Shown here in pieces: positions 32,052-43,239 of a stretch of 64,000 nt of DNA. The notes beneath the pieces were generated by a model, which saw only the letters and a list, made by a program, of their open reading frames with translations, did no database searches and was not told the origin of the DNA. Both the position numbers and the translations under genes were made by a program. The stretch comes from Saposhnikovia divaricata (taxonomy: Eukaryota; Streptophyta; Magnoliopsida; Apiales; Apiaceae). The stretch lies in contig CM071598.1 of NCBI GenBank assembly GCA_036435485.1, positions 146,052,148 through 146,116,147 on the forward strand, read 5' to 3'. Every line of letters begins with the position of its first letter. The stretch's first letter is position 1.

Positions 32052-33582
32052 CACCCCCAAACTTAAACCGATGCTTGTCCTCAAGCATAAACAACTACAC
32101 TAACTAACTAGCACCACTTCCGTAGGTGATCATTGTTGCATTTGGCATATGCAACAAGCCCTTTAAACCCCTAGGCAGCCCTAGTGGACGAGTAAGGTCT
32201 CGTGAGGGCCTATAGCGAATGTACCCACAAAATCCATCTAACCTAATGCAATAACAATGCAATGCATGAATGCAACTAATATGAAAATGCAATAATCCCC
32301 TTCAAACTAACCAAAACCAACTAGCAAGCAAATATCTTAGAGAATACAACTAAATCCAAATAGAGCTCGACTAAGTTCCCGTATACTAACAATACATGAA
32401 CAGAAACGTGCGTGTGTGCAATGCTCATCAGAAATACTCCCAACACTAGATCAAAATCATACATGCTCTTCGTCAAGACAATCACAGGTTTATAAATAGA
32501 ATAGACTGTAGACACTTCATAACCTAGAAACACCTCCATCCTTATCCAAGGTAGACAGAAATTCATGCTTTGTTACTAGCTACTACGACACATATAAACA
32601 AGCATGCTTATTTACCGTGCAATGGATGAGACCCCAAAAGGCTTATGCAATAATACCCATGTAGCGAGCGTTACGTTAGTGGATCCCAGACTATAAAAGC
32701 CTTAGGTCACTAGGCACAAAGTCCCCGCGAACTTAATAGCTCGAGTATTAAAGAGCTCACCCTGGTTAATTTTGCATATAAACAATTGACACTTTTAACA
32801 TTTTTTTTTTATTTTTTTCTGTTTTTTTTCCATATATGCCATCTGGAATGAGAATTCTCAATTCCAACCCTAGACTACTCATATAAATATGAGCCGGCTA
32901 CTAGCCATTTGACATCTAGCAATTATTGACAATTATTTACAATTAAGCATGAAATCCCTATTTTCCCCCAAACTTAGACTTAAGTGCTCCTACGCTATAA
33001 AGGGAATAACGAAAATTCTAAATATAAACAAGTGATTAAATCTCAAAACATCCAAACAAGCATGACCCTAACCTAGCCCAAAAGCACTCAATGAGACTGT
33101 GTAATTAGTTTTGTTTTTGACACACATAAGTCAATTTCATAGAAACTATAAGTCAACCCTCTATTCATCATTACCACACTCAATTAGACACCTACCTACC
33201 AATCAGAATCAGCTCGTTCTAAGGGATCATGAACAATGCATACCATGAAATGCAACTAACATGAACTCACATGGTATACAAAAAATAAAAACAGAATGTC
33301 CTATATGAAACAAACATAATTAATATGAACATATATGCATGAATTACTACTATTATGCAAGCATGATATCTATATGAACACAATGACTCACAATCACAAA
33401 TAACTACATATACACTACTTATCCCCCAAACCACCCCCAAACTTAAAATATTCAATGTCCGCACTGAATGGAAGTAAATACAAGGGATAGCAAGAAACAT
33501 ACCTAAAAATACCGAAACACGTGGGTTGCCTCCCACGAAGCGCTGTCGTTAACGTCATTTAGCCGGACAAATATGATTCAAA
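32052..33582 (-). other. Athila-like 3' non-coding region
   Basis: No open gene. Next to the LTR: purine tract (minus strand AAGTTTGGGGGTG) preceded by a perfect hairpin ATGCTTG-AGGA-CAAGCAT (32071-32088). Further CCCCCAAACTT copies at about 32960 and 33430 are extra purine-tract-like sites. Confidence 0.75.
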
Positions 33583-33987
33583 TCATGGTGGCTCGAAGAT
33601 CGCATTCGACTCGTCCTTATCAAAAGGACCATTCACCCATTGTTTGACAACTTTCTTGCTATCTTCCCACATCTTTCCTAACTCAAACTTTCCTTTGACT
33701 CTTCCTCCAATCGTTTTTTTCTTTTTCTTCTTCATACCTCTAAGGTGTTTATGCTTCACAGTTGATTGATAAGAACACTCTTCTACCTCATCATCCATGA
33801 TCCACCTTCTTAACACATTATCTTGACATACTTTAAAAATCACCAACTCATCATTCAGAAGGATATACTTCAAATGGGATGGAAGTTTTCCGAGCTTGAC
33901 ATTCAAAAGATCACGAATTGAAGAACTGTCACTGGAATCACTAATGTGATGCTTTAACATGTGCGTGTCCGACTTTTCACTCAACAA
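33583..33987 (-). pseudogene. Remnant of Athila-like pol between protease and 3' end
   Basis: A 134-codon open frame. LGKLPSHLKYILLNDE recalls the linker LPxHLKYxFL that precedes reverse transcriptase in Athila-type polyproteins; the following residues do not continue into RT. A lysine-rich stretch and KQWVNGPFDKDE follow. Likely the joint left by loss of RT and integrase. Confidence 0.55.
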
Positions 33988-34721
33988 CTGATCAAACTTC
34001 TTTCTCTAACCCGTATCAACCATTTCCACACTGAAAACTCTTCATCCTCGGTCGGAAATTTCATGGCCTTGAACACATTAAAGGTGACATTCTGATCTTG
34101 CACCCTCATTGTAAGCTCTCCTTTTTGTACATCGATCAAAGTACGGCCAGTAGCTAGAAACGGCCTTCCCAAGATTATGGGAATCTTCTTATCTTCTTCA
34201 AAATCTAGAATCACAAAATCGGTAGGAAATATGAGCTTATCAACTTTCACTAAGACATCCTCCACTATACCCCTCGGATACGTGATAGATCGATCAGCCA
34301 ACTGCAAAGAGATGTTGGTTGGCTTTGGCTCCGGTAGACCAAGTTGTTTGAAAACAGATAGAGCCATCAAATTTATGCTTGCTCCCAAGTCACATAAGCA
34401 TTTTTTGAATGACAGATTACCAATAGTACATGGTACAGTGAAGCTTCCAGGGTCCTTCAGTTTCGGAGGCAATTTCTGTTGCAGAACAGCACTGCATTCC
34501 TTCGTCAAAGCAACAGTTTCATACTCCTCCAATTTCAGCTTCCTCGATAGAATACCCTTCATGAACTTAGAATAACTCAGCATCTGCTCCAGAGCTTCTG
34601 CAAAAGGTATGTTAATATGCAGCTTTTTAAATACCTCAAGAAATTTACCGAATTGCTTGTCCAGCCTCTGTTTCTGTAATCTCTGAGGATATGGTGGAGG
34701 TGGGAAGACCTGATTCTTCAC
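33981..34721 (-). pseudogene. Athila-like retropepsin (aspartic protease) segment
   Basis: 246 codons. Retropepsin features: FTVPCTIG, the active-site region CDLGASINLM (DLGA in place of D-S/T-G, usual for this lineage), then LQLADRSITYPRGIVEDVLVKV, FVILDFEED and PIILGRPFLATG. The frame is shifted relative to gag upstream (around 34750-34860, near T/A runs), so the polyprotein is broken. Confidence 0.85.
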
Positions 34722-34753
34722 ATCCTTTGTCTCAGGGGCTGATTTTTTAGGAG

Positions 34754-36295
34754 TCAGTACTCTTTCCTCTTCTCCATTGCTTGAATCTGAATTTTTACCC
34801 TTGTCAACTGAACCTCCAAAATCCTCTTTCTCTTCTTCCTTTTCTGGCAGATTTTTTTTTCTTCTTTCTCAAGTGTAGTGCTTTCCGTGACCTTGCCGGA
34901 CCATAGAGTTATGGCTTTAATCTGCTCCTTGCTGTCTTTCCACCCTGGGTTTGCTTCCGTATCACTGGGAAGAGTTCCCCGTGGTCTGCTCAACAAAGCA
35001 TTTGCAAGTTGCCCCATCTGATTTTCTAAAGTCTTGATAGAAACGGCCTGGCTCTTGCACATCAATCTTAATTCTTCTAGTTCTGATTTTTCATTAGAAG
35101 ATTGCCAAGAATTCCCATAAGGTTGCTGCTGAAATCCCGGTGGTTGAAATTGCCTCGGGGCATACTGCTGTTGAAACTGTTGCCCTTACTGCTGTTGAAA
35201 CCCAGAAGGATTAAATGGCCTAACACCCAACTGCTCATTCTGAGACTGTTGATACGGCTGATTTGACTGCTGTAAACCACCTTGGTTGTTGTTCCAGCTG
35301 AAATTTGGATGGTTCCGATTGCTGGGATGGTAAGTGTTAGGAGCTGGCTGTTGCTGTCTTTGGAAATTGCTCATAAATTGAACCGACTAATTAGAAATTG
35401 CAAATTGGTTGGTCTCATGTGCGCCCGCACAAAGTTCACAGACACTTGTAATTTGATGCACCCCTTGGTTCGCCAAAGAGTCTACCTTCAAGTTCAGTGC
35501 TTCTAGATGAGCAGCCAAAGAAGTGACCTTATCGACATCCAGAATTCCTGCCACCGTTTGCTGTGGCATTCTCTAAGTAGGATTCTGATACTCATTCGCT
35601 GCCATCATCTCAATCAGTTCATAAGCGGCCTCATAGCTCTTAGCCCACAGAGCTCCGCCAGAAGCTGAGTCCACATTCGATCTAGATTGCCATCCAAGCC
35701 CATTGTAGAAACAATTAATTACCATCCAGTCATTCATACCATGATGAGGACATTTTCTCAGCATCTCCTTGTACCTCTCCCAAGCTTCACACAAAGATTC
35801 ACCGGAATGCTGAGAGAATTGAGTTAGAGCATTCCTGATTGCTGCAGTTTTGGCCATGGGAAAGAACTTGGTGAGAAACTTTTGAGCAAGATCAGCCCAA
35901 GTAGTGATAGAGCCTGCTGGTAGAGAGTGCAGCCAACCCTTGGCTTTGTCCCTGAGAGAAAATGGGAAGAGCCTCAACTTAATAGCATCCTCCGACACAT
36001 TGTTAAATCTGAAGGTGTCGCAAATCTCAATGAAATTCCTGATGTGCATGTTGGGATCTTCAGTTGGAGCTCCCCCAAACTGCACTGAGTTCTGTATCAT
36101 TTGAATAGTACCCGGTTTGATTTCGAAAGTATTAGCTGCAATGGCTGGCCTGATGATGCTCGACTGAATATCATCAATTTTTGGCTGAGAGTAGTCCATT
36201 AAAGCCTTTGGTACTGTTGGTGGTGCTAGTGCGTCTCCCATACTTAAAGCTTCTGCTTGCTCTTTTGCTTGTTTAGCTTTAGAACGTGTTAGCAT
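34754..36295 (-). pseudogene. Athila-like gag
   Basis: Starts MLTRSKAKQAKEQAE and reads a retrotransposon gag domain (GWLHSLPAGSITTWADLAQKFLTKFFP, then FSQHSGESLCEAWERYKEML). Further on comes a Cys/His motif (CELCAGAHETNQF; the last Cys of the usual pattern is Phe), a Gln/Asn-rich tract, and MGQLANAL with LPSDTEANP. All one frame except for three in-frame stops: after residue 240 (about 35573), at about 35384 and at about 35185. Nucleocapsid function would be lost. Confidence 0.85.
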
Positions 36296-36438
36296 AAACT
36301 TTCAGGTACCTGAAACACACAATCAAGACACTCGAATAGATGAGAAAGATTATCCAAGTCAATAAAACTTAACTACCACTGATGTCAAACACATAAACTA
36401 AAATAACACCGAAGTCCCCGGCAGCGGCGCCAAAAACT

Positions 36439-37942
36439 TGTTCACTAAAAACTATGTAAGTATACGCAGTCAAAAGTAATACGGATAAATAGGGATCGTT
36501 CCCACGAAGACTCAGTGAATTATGTAAATGTGCCTATTCAACAATGTATGGCTAAATTACAATTGCTTGGTGTAATAACAATTTTTGTGTTGTTTTAACT
36601 AGATTATACTACTAAAAACTTACTAAGGAGATTTTACTTATATGAGAGAAACACAGGGTTCCAACTTCATGAGTTGTTTCATCTAGATTAACCGTCAAGA
36701 CTCAATGCAATGTGATTATTAAGGTAGCTATGGGAACACAAAGGAAGTACGAGTTATCTTTCAATAAACTCACACCAATCCATAAATTCATCCACAATTA
36801 AGATAGAAGTTTTACGGGCATCAATTACATCCAAATCACTATATGTCTATGAGATTGGGTGACATAATCAATTTAATCATAAGTTCCACTATCAACTACA
36901 TAGGGGAGTAATGTTCTTTCGAATCTATACTACCAATATGCGGAGAAGCCGTCATAAACCTATGCTAATATGGCAAGCCCTAATCTCTGAATCCACTTTC
37001 GCATTCATTAGAGATTGACAAAATAGATGTTAGCTACGCATCTATATAAATTCACACAACCACGTCAGGCAACCTTATTTTCAATCACAAGCATATGTTG
37101 TCAAAACTATCAACTACTAGAATCCACAAAACACTACATTAGAACCCCATGAAAGTGTTTAGTTCATGATTGAACTTAGCACCATCATGGGTTCAATTGA
37201 TAACATAATTAAAACAAAGAACTGGAAACAATTAATGATGGATAATAGAATACTTGATAAAAATCCAATAGATAACAAAGTATTAAGTTGAAGATTCAGA
37301 AAATAAACAATATAGAAAACCCTAGATCTTGAACTCGAGTGTGATTCTTCCTTGCCGTCACCTTGGAAGTTGGTTCCCCTCTTGTTCTTGACCTCTCTAC
37401 CGTGTTACAATGATATGATATGTATTTCTATGTTATGATATGATTTTACAATGATATATTGTGTTTTTATAGGCCCTAGAAGTTTTATCCAACAAGGAAA
37501 TACCTAAATTACATAACAAATTCGAAACAGGAAAGAATTGTAGAGTTTTTAGGAGAAAATTCGGAATGGACAGAATACTCCCGAGGCCGCATCCTGAGAT
37601 CTGAGGCCGCGGCCTCAAGCCAAATCTGCCCGCAATTTTTCAGCATGCTATTTCCTTAGTTTTTTCTTCGTTTTGCCTCCGTTTCCTTTCGTTCTTTTTC
37701 TCAAAGCTTCCATACTTCAATTCCTTGCCTTGGAACCTTCATGGTGGCTCACAACAAGACTCCATTGTTCATTCTTAAGCTCGAATTCATCTCCAGAATT
37801 GACGGGAATTGCAACCTTATTCAACATTATTGCAATCCGGCACACTTAACAAAACACATCAAAACTACAACAAACTTGAGGCCAAGTGAATCAATTTAAG
37901 CCGATATAGAATGCTCCAAGTGGATATAAAATCCGGTTATCA
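36439..37942 (-). repeat. Athila-like 5' LTR (right copy)
   Basis: 1504 bp; the primer binding site adjoins its left edge, defining it as the 5' LTR in element orientation. Confidence 0.9.
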
Positions 37943-38216
37943 TGTACTGGTTTTGTAACAACCCTCAAGTTTAATATATCGTTATATTTAATTTGAATCT
38001 TGTTTTAATTAATTCCGCTATAATTTGTCTTAATTAAATTTTATTCTACCGGACAAATTTTGAGAAAAAGGTATAGATTGTATTCAACCCTCCTTCTACA
38101 ATCGTAACAGACCTAACAATTGGTATCATAGCCGTTTGATTGAAGTACAAATCAAGATCTTATTTTTACTCAATTAAAAATCGAGCCCGAATTTTTAACT
38201 CACTTAAAAATTCATC

Positions 38217-39459
38217 GTGTCTTCAAAAGTTGGCACTGTTAAGATACCCATCTATGACAAGGATAATTATGATATGTGGAAGAACAAGATGATGTTATTT
38301 CTTGAAGTTGCAAATCCAAAGTATATGGGTGTTTTGAAAATTGGACCAAAAATACCTATGGTCTATGAAGAACAAGTAGTTGTTGACGGAGTTGTTGTTC
38401 CTGCAAGGGCTTATCAAAAGGATCCTGCTTCCTTTACTCCTGATAAAAAGGAGGATGCTGGACTTGACATAAATTTAAGACTCATTTTAATAGATTCCTT
38501 GGACTCAGTAATGTACAGCCATGTTGTTAACTGTAAAAATGCTAAATACGTGTGGGAAACTATTGAAACCATCAATGAAGGAACGGATGGAGTTAGGGAA
38601 AACAGATTAGAAATCTTAACCTCAGAGTATGAACACTTCAGATCAGGTCCTAGTGAAAATATTCAAGAAGTGTTTGAAAGGTATAATAAACTGATCAACA
38701 ACTTGCAGCTGCATGGCAAGTATTATACACTCAAGGAGATCAAATAGGATGTTCCTTCTTTCAATGCCTACTCATCTAGAACACAGGATTACTGCAATTA
38801 GGAAATCTAGAGATATGAATGAAATCTCTCTTGAAAGACTCTCCGGTGTTCTAAAAACCTATGCATTGGAGCAAGCTCAACAGAGAAAGATTTATCGTAA
38901 AGGTAGAGTTGCAAACACATCTACAGCTTTAGTTGTTGAGACTCCCAAGGAATTGGAAGCTAAGGTTGTTCGACCTTACAGTATTGACAAGGAACAGTTT
39001 CAAGTTGAAGTTGGCCAGACACCTGTTACTCAAGATGGTGGAGAGTTTTATTCTTTAGAAGAGCTGGATCAGTTGGAGGACGAATCCATGGCGATGATGG
39101 TAAGACAGTTCAGTAACTTCAAATTTAGGAGGAATCCCAAGTTCAGATTTAAATCTAACAGCAATAGATTTCGGAAAGGAGGTTCTTCATCCTCCGGTAG
39201 CAAGAGTGGCTATAAAACTGGAACTGTTAATAGAAGCAAAATTAGGTGTTTTAACTGTAATGAACTTGGACATTTTGCCATTGAGTGTCAAAGACCCAAA
39301 CAGAGTCAAAGGAGGGATTATTCTCCTGAAAAGAAAAAGACTGGAAAAGCCTATGTGGCTGCTGGTAAACGTTGGGATGACATAGATAGTGAAGATGAAG
39401 AAGTTGGTAATCTGGCGCTGATGGCAAATTCTGACAACACTAATGGTTCTACCTCATAG
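38217..39459 (+). pseudogene. Copia gag (UBN2-like domain and zinc knuckle)
   Basis: The first part (38217-38747) begins SSKVGTVKIPIYDKDNYDMW at a GTG where an ATG is expected and continues through the gag core (WETIETINEGTDGVRENR). A frameshift and stop near 38740 move the frame; the second part (38713-39459) holds LSGVLKTYALEQAQQRK and a zinc knuckle CFNCNELGHFAIEC (CX2CX4HX4C). TAG at 39457 ends it. Confidence 0.88.
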
Positions 39460-40491
39460 GTAACATTTACTGATGCTGAGATAATACGTCATCTAGGTAG
39501 TACCTTGGATTGTGCTAAGAGAGAAAATGCTAGAATAAATTTGTTAAACACGGATCTTGAAAATCAAGTGTTAGAACTACAAAATGTGCACAAGTGTGAG
39601 GATAAGCAAAAAGAGGAAATAGAACTATTTAATAAAAGGGAAAAGTCCTTAGTGGAAGTAGTGTCTAAACAACTTGCTAAAATCAGTGAACTTGAGACTA
39701 AGGTTAGAGCTTACTATAATTCTTGTAAAGTGGCTAAAGAGATTTTCAACAAACAAGCTGTAGATCAAACCGTAATAATAGGGTTTGGCTACAATGAAGC
39801 TGTTGGAATGTTAGGCATAAATTCCCCTGATCCTGTTAGAGCTAAAGAAAGGGGAATACCACATGTGCTTAAGGGTGTCAAGAACCCTCTCTTTAAGAAG
39901 TCTATTGCAGAAACTTTAGATACCACTTCTTTAATCATTTAGGAAGAATTTAGAATTGAAGATATTGCAAATGCAAATGTCGGTTCTAAACATGATGTGC
40001 TTAAGGTGCCAGTCAAGGTTGTTAATTCAACTAGTTCTTTGAAGACTGGATTAAATCATGATAATGTGGATAAATGCAATAACATGTCTAACATGCCTGC
40101 CATGCCTTTGAATAATTCATCTTATAAACCATGTGGCATCTTGAACTGTATGCAATGTGCTTTTAATGTTATGTCTGCATATTTTAATAGTATGCATGCA
40201 ACTAGTGGTATGAGTGCTCCAAGGCAATACATGAACAGTAGAAAGCATGTTAGATCCAGAACTGCCACACCACCTATTCCTAGGTCAAGGATCTCAAGCC
40301 CTCCTAAGGTTATGGTGAAGACATGGATACCCAAGCTGAAACCAAAGATTGTTAAAGCTGTTTACAGGGTTAAGTGTCCAGTCTCTGCTAAAAATGTTGT
40401 TGTAAAGATTAAGAATGTTGTTTTGCCTGATAAAGGCCAATTCTTCAAGTACTCTGGACCTAATCAAATTTGGGTTCCAAAGAAAGTTTAA
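39460..40491 (+). pseudogene. Copia gag C-terminal / pre-protease linker
   Basis: Same frame as the gag second part, interrupted by stops at 39457 and 39940. The first half is a coiled-coil-like, Lys/Glu-rich stretch (NLLNTDLENQVLELQN, SKQLAKISELETKV). The second half is Ser/Pro/Met-rich and ends SGPNQIWVPKK, a common lead-in to Copia protease. A frameshift follows. Confidence 0.75.
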
Positions 40492-42122
40492 CCTATTTAT
40501 CAATGCAGGGTGTGAAACAGGTTGATCATGTTATGTGGATTTTGGACAGTGGATGTTCAAGGCATATGACCGGAGATAGAGCCCTACTGACAAATGTGGT
40601 GGAGAAAGCCGGCCCAGTGGTTACCTTTGGAGATAACAACAAAGGTAAAACTGATGGATATGGTAGATTGGAAGCTGGTAATGTTATCATCGATGAAGTG
40701 TCTTTTGTGAAAGGACTTGAACATAATCTGCTAAGTATCAGTCAATTCTGTGACAAGGGTTATGAAGCCTTCTTTAACAAGAAGAAATGTTTGATCTCAC
40801 ACAAGAGACATGAACAACTTGCATTAATTGGAGTTAGAAAAGGAAATCTGTATGTAGCCAACATGAACTCTGGAAGCACTGAAGAAATCACTTGCTTCTA
40901 TTCTAAAGCATCTACAAATGAGAGTTGGACATGGCACAAGAAACTTTCTCACCTTAACTTCAAGACAATGAATTCTCTAGTTAAAAGAGAACTGGTGAGA
41001 GGTTTGCCTTCTATGGAATTTACTCAGGAAGGACTTTGTGATGCTTGTCAAAAAGGGAAATTGAAAACAGCAACTCACAGGAGCACTGACCCATCACCAA
41101 TAACTGAACCTATACAATTACTACACATGGATCTTTTTGGTCCAGTTAATGTGATGTCTATGTCAAAGAAAAGGTATGCTCTCGTGATTGTTGATGACTT
41201 CTCAAAATACACTTGGGTTCTTTTTCTAAATTCCAAAGATGAAACTCCACAATTGGTGATTGATCACATCAAGTTGATTGAGGTAGATTCGAACCATCCA
41301 GTGAGAGCAATAAGGTCAGACAACGGAACTGAATTCAAAAATGCAGTCCTTAATGATTTTTGTGCTGATAAGGGCATAACAAGACAGTATTCAGCTCCAA
41401 GAACTCCTTAGCAAAATGGAGTAGTAGAAAGAAAGAATAAAACCTTGATTGAAGCTGGACGTACAATGTTAAGTGAACCAAGGATTCCTTTATATTTTTG
41501 GGCTGAAGCTGTCAACACTGCATGATATACCCAGAATCGAACTCTTATCAACAAAGATTTAATGAAGACACCTTATGAAATAATGTATGAAAAGAAACCA
41601 ACACTCAAATACTTTCATGTATTTGGAGCAAAATGTTTTGTGCATAAAGAAGGAGATGATCGTGATGGAAAATTCAAGGCCAAAGCACATGAAGCAATTT
41701 TTATTGGTTATACAAGAAGAGCTTATAAGGTGTATGTGATTGATCAACAAAAAATGCTTGAAAGTGTCAATGTAACATTTGATGACACTAAACTCCCCGG
41801 TATCCAAACAGAAGATCCATCTGAAAAACTAACTTTTGATGACATGTTAGATTCAGATTCAGATGGTGACAATCCACCTGATGTTGTTGCTAATGATAAC
41901 AATGATAATAATGATGATGATCAGGGTGATGGAAACAATAATAATATTGGAGATACCCCTGACACTACTGAACAATCATCAAGTCAACCTGACAACAACT
42001 CAGGGGAGACAATAAAGGATCAACTAGTCATAGTCAACATCACAATGAAGAACAAGGTGAATCATCAAGATCTAATCTTCCCAGATAGACTATTTGGAAT
42101 AGAGCTCACCCCTTTAAGCTAA
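40470..42122 (+). pseudogene. Copia protease and integrase
   Basis: Protease active site WILDSGCSRHMTG; pre-integrase HHCC zinc motif (WHKKLSHLN ... CDACQKGK); catalytic integrase residues in HMDLFGP, RSDNGTEF and QNGVVERKN; then WAEAVNTA and the C-terminal FGAKCFVHKE and FIGYTRRAYKVYVID. Stops interrupt it: TAG inside TPxQNGV (41409-41411) and TGA after AVNTA (about 41524). A variable Asp/Asn-rich tract (DNNDNNDDDQ) precedes the RT. Confidence 0.9.
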
Positions 42123-43239
42123 TTCTTGGTGATACAGATGTTGGTGTAAGAACTAGAAGAGCTTATCAGAATCAATGTAATTATTCAGGGTTTCTGTCTG
42201 AAATAGAACCTATGAAAACTGAGGAAGCTCTTTCTGATCCTGATTGGGTGCTTGCTATGCAAGATGAACTCAATCAATTTAAACAACAAGAAGTATAGAA
42301 GCTGGTACCCAGACCTAAGGACAAGAAAGTGGTTGATACTAGGTGGGTATTCAGAAATAAACTGGATAAAGATGGAACTGTGACTAGAAACAAAGCAAGA
42401 TTGGTTGCTAAAGGTTATTCCCAAGCTGAAGGAATTGATTATGATGAAACCTATGCACCCGTGGCTAGACTTGTGGCCATCGGGATATTCTTGGCATTTA
42501 TAGCATTTTCTAACTTCAAAGTTTATCAAATGGATGTCAAGAGTGCTTTTCTGATTGGTAAGCTGGATGAAGAGGTTTATGTGGAACAACCCCTAGTTTT
42601 GAAGATCCAGATATGTTGGACTATGTCTACTTTCTCTTCAAGGCTATTTATGGTCTTAAGCAAACGCCAAGAAAATGGTATGACACTCTTTCTAAATTCT
42701 TACTTGAATATGGTTTTGTTAGAGGTGTCATAGACAAAACTCTCTTTACAAAGAAACATAAGAATGATAATATACTAGTCCAAGTCTATGTGGACGATAT
42801 AATATTTGGGTCTAATAATGATCTCTTGTGCAAGAAATTTGCTAAGCTAATGCACGGCAAATTTGAGATGAGCCTGATGGGTGAGCTGAAGTTCTTTCTT
42901 GGATTACAAGTAAGTCAAAGGTCAGTTGGAATCCTTATTTGTTAATCTAAGTATATCAAAGAGCTCCTCAAGAAATATCAAATTGAGGATTCATTTTCAG
43001 CAAGGACACCATCATCTACAGCTGTAAAGTTTGGGGAATGTGAAAATTCTGCCAAAGTAGATGTCACAAGCTACAGAGGTATGATAGGTTCATTACTCTA
43101 TCTCACTGCAAGCAGACCAGATATTATGTATGCTACATGCTTGTGTGCAAGGTTCCAAGCGGATCCTAGAGATGTGCATCTCGTTGTTGTTAAACGAATC
43201 TTGAGATATCTTAAGGGTACCCCTAACTTAGGTATTTGG
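42123..43239 (+). pseudogene. Copia reverse transcriptase, truncated by E4 insertion
   Basis: Recognisable blocks: VDTRWVFRNKLDKDGTVTRNKARLVAKGY, YDETYAPVARL, YQMDVKSAFL, IYGLKQTPRKWYD, VYVDDIIFGS (catalytic Asp pair intact), MSLMGELKFFLGLQ, YRGMIGSLLYLTASRPDI and RYLKGTPNLGIW. A TAG in place of Trp (EV*KLVPRPKD, about 42297), a frameshift near 42600 and a stop after GILIC (42945) make it non-functional. Confidence 0.9.

Larger units (their letters stand above)
30547..37942 (-). mobile_element. Athila-like Ty3/Gypsy element, internally deleted
   Basis: LTRs 30547-32051 and 36439-37942 (about 1505 bp, a rough 1-2% different) with TGTAC duplicated at 30542-30546 and 37943-37947. Minus-strand order: 5' LTR (right copy), primer binding site TGGCGCCGCTGCCGGGGA (36415-36432), gag, protease, short remnant, 1.5 kb non-coding, purine tract AGTTTGGGGGTG, 3' LTR. 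Gag and protease type and the binding site fit the Athila lineage. Reverse transcriptase, RNase H and integrase are not visible, so it is a defective derivative. It sits inside the Copia LTR. Confidence 0.9.
29346..38118 (+). repeat. Ty1/Copia left (5') LTR, split by the Athila-like element
   Basis: The right end GACCTAACA at 38118 is followed after one base by a primer binding site TTGGTATCATAGCC (38120-38133), one mismatch from the initiator tRNA-Met type. LTR sequence is interrupted at 30546/37943 by the Ty3 insertion. The left edge is approximate: TATAGGTCTC near 29350 mirrors the right end AGACCTAACA. Net LTR length would be about 1.37 kb. It contains the GATACCC motif array at 29956-30213. 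Confidence 0.6.
38119..43239 (+). mobile_element. Ty1/Copia element interior, decayed and truncated
   Basis: From the primer binding site at 38120 the order is gag, protease, integrase, reverse transcriptase, the Copia order. At least five in-frame stops and several frameshifts. It ends abruptly in the conserved block RYLKGTPNLGIW at 43239, where E4's LTR begins; RNase H and the right LTR are beyond E4, outside the window. The long gag and the sequence style suggest the SIRE/Maximus branch (inference). Confidence 0.88.

Noticed and set aside
34177..34575. 132-codon plus-strand frame
   Set aside because: Exact antisense shadow of the protease segment on the minus strand.
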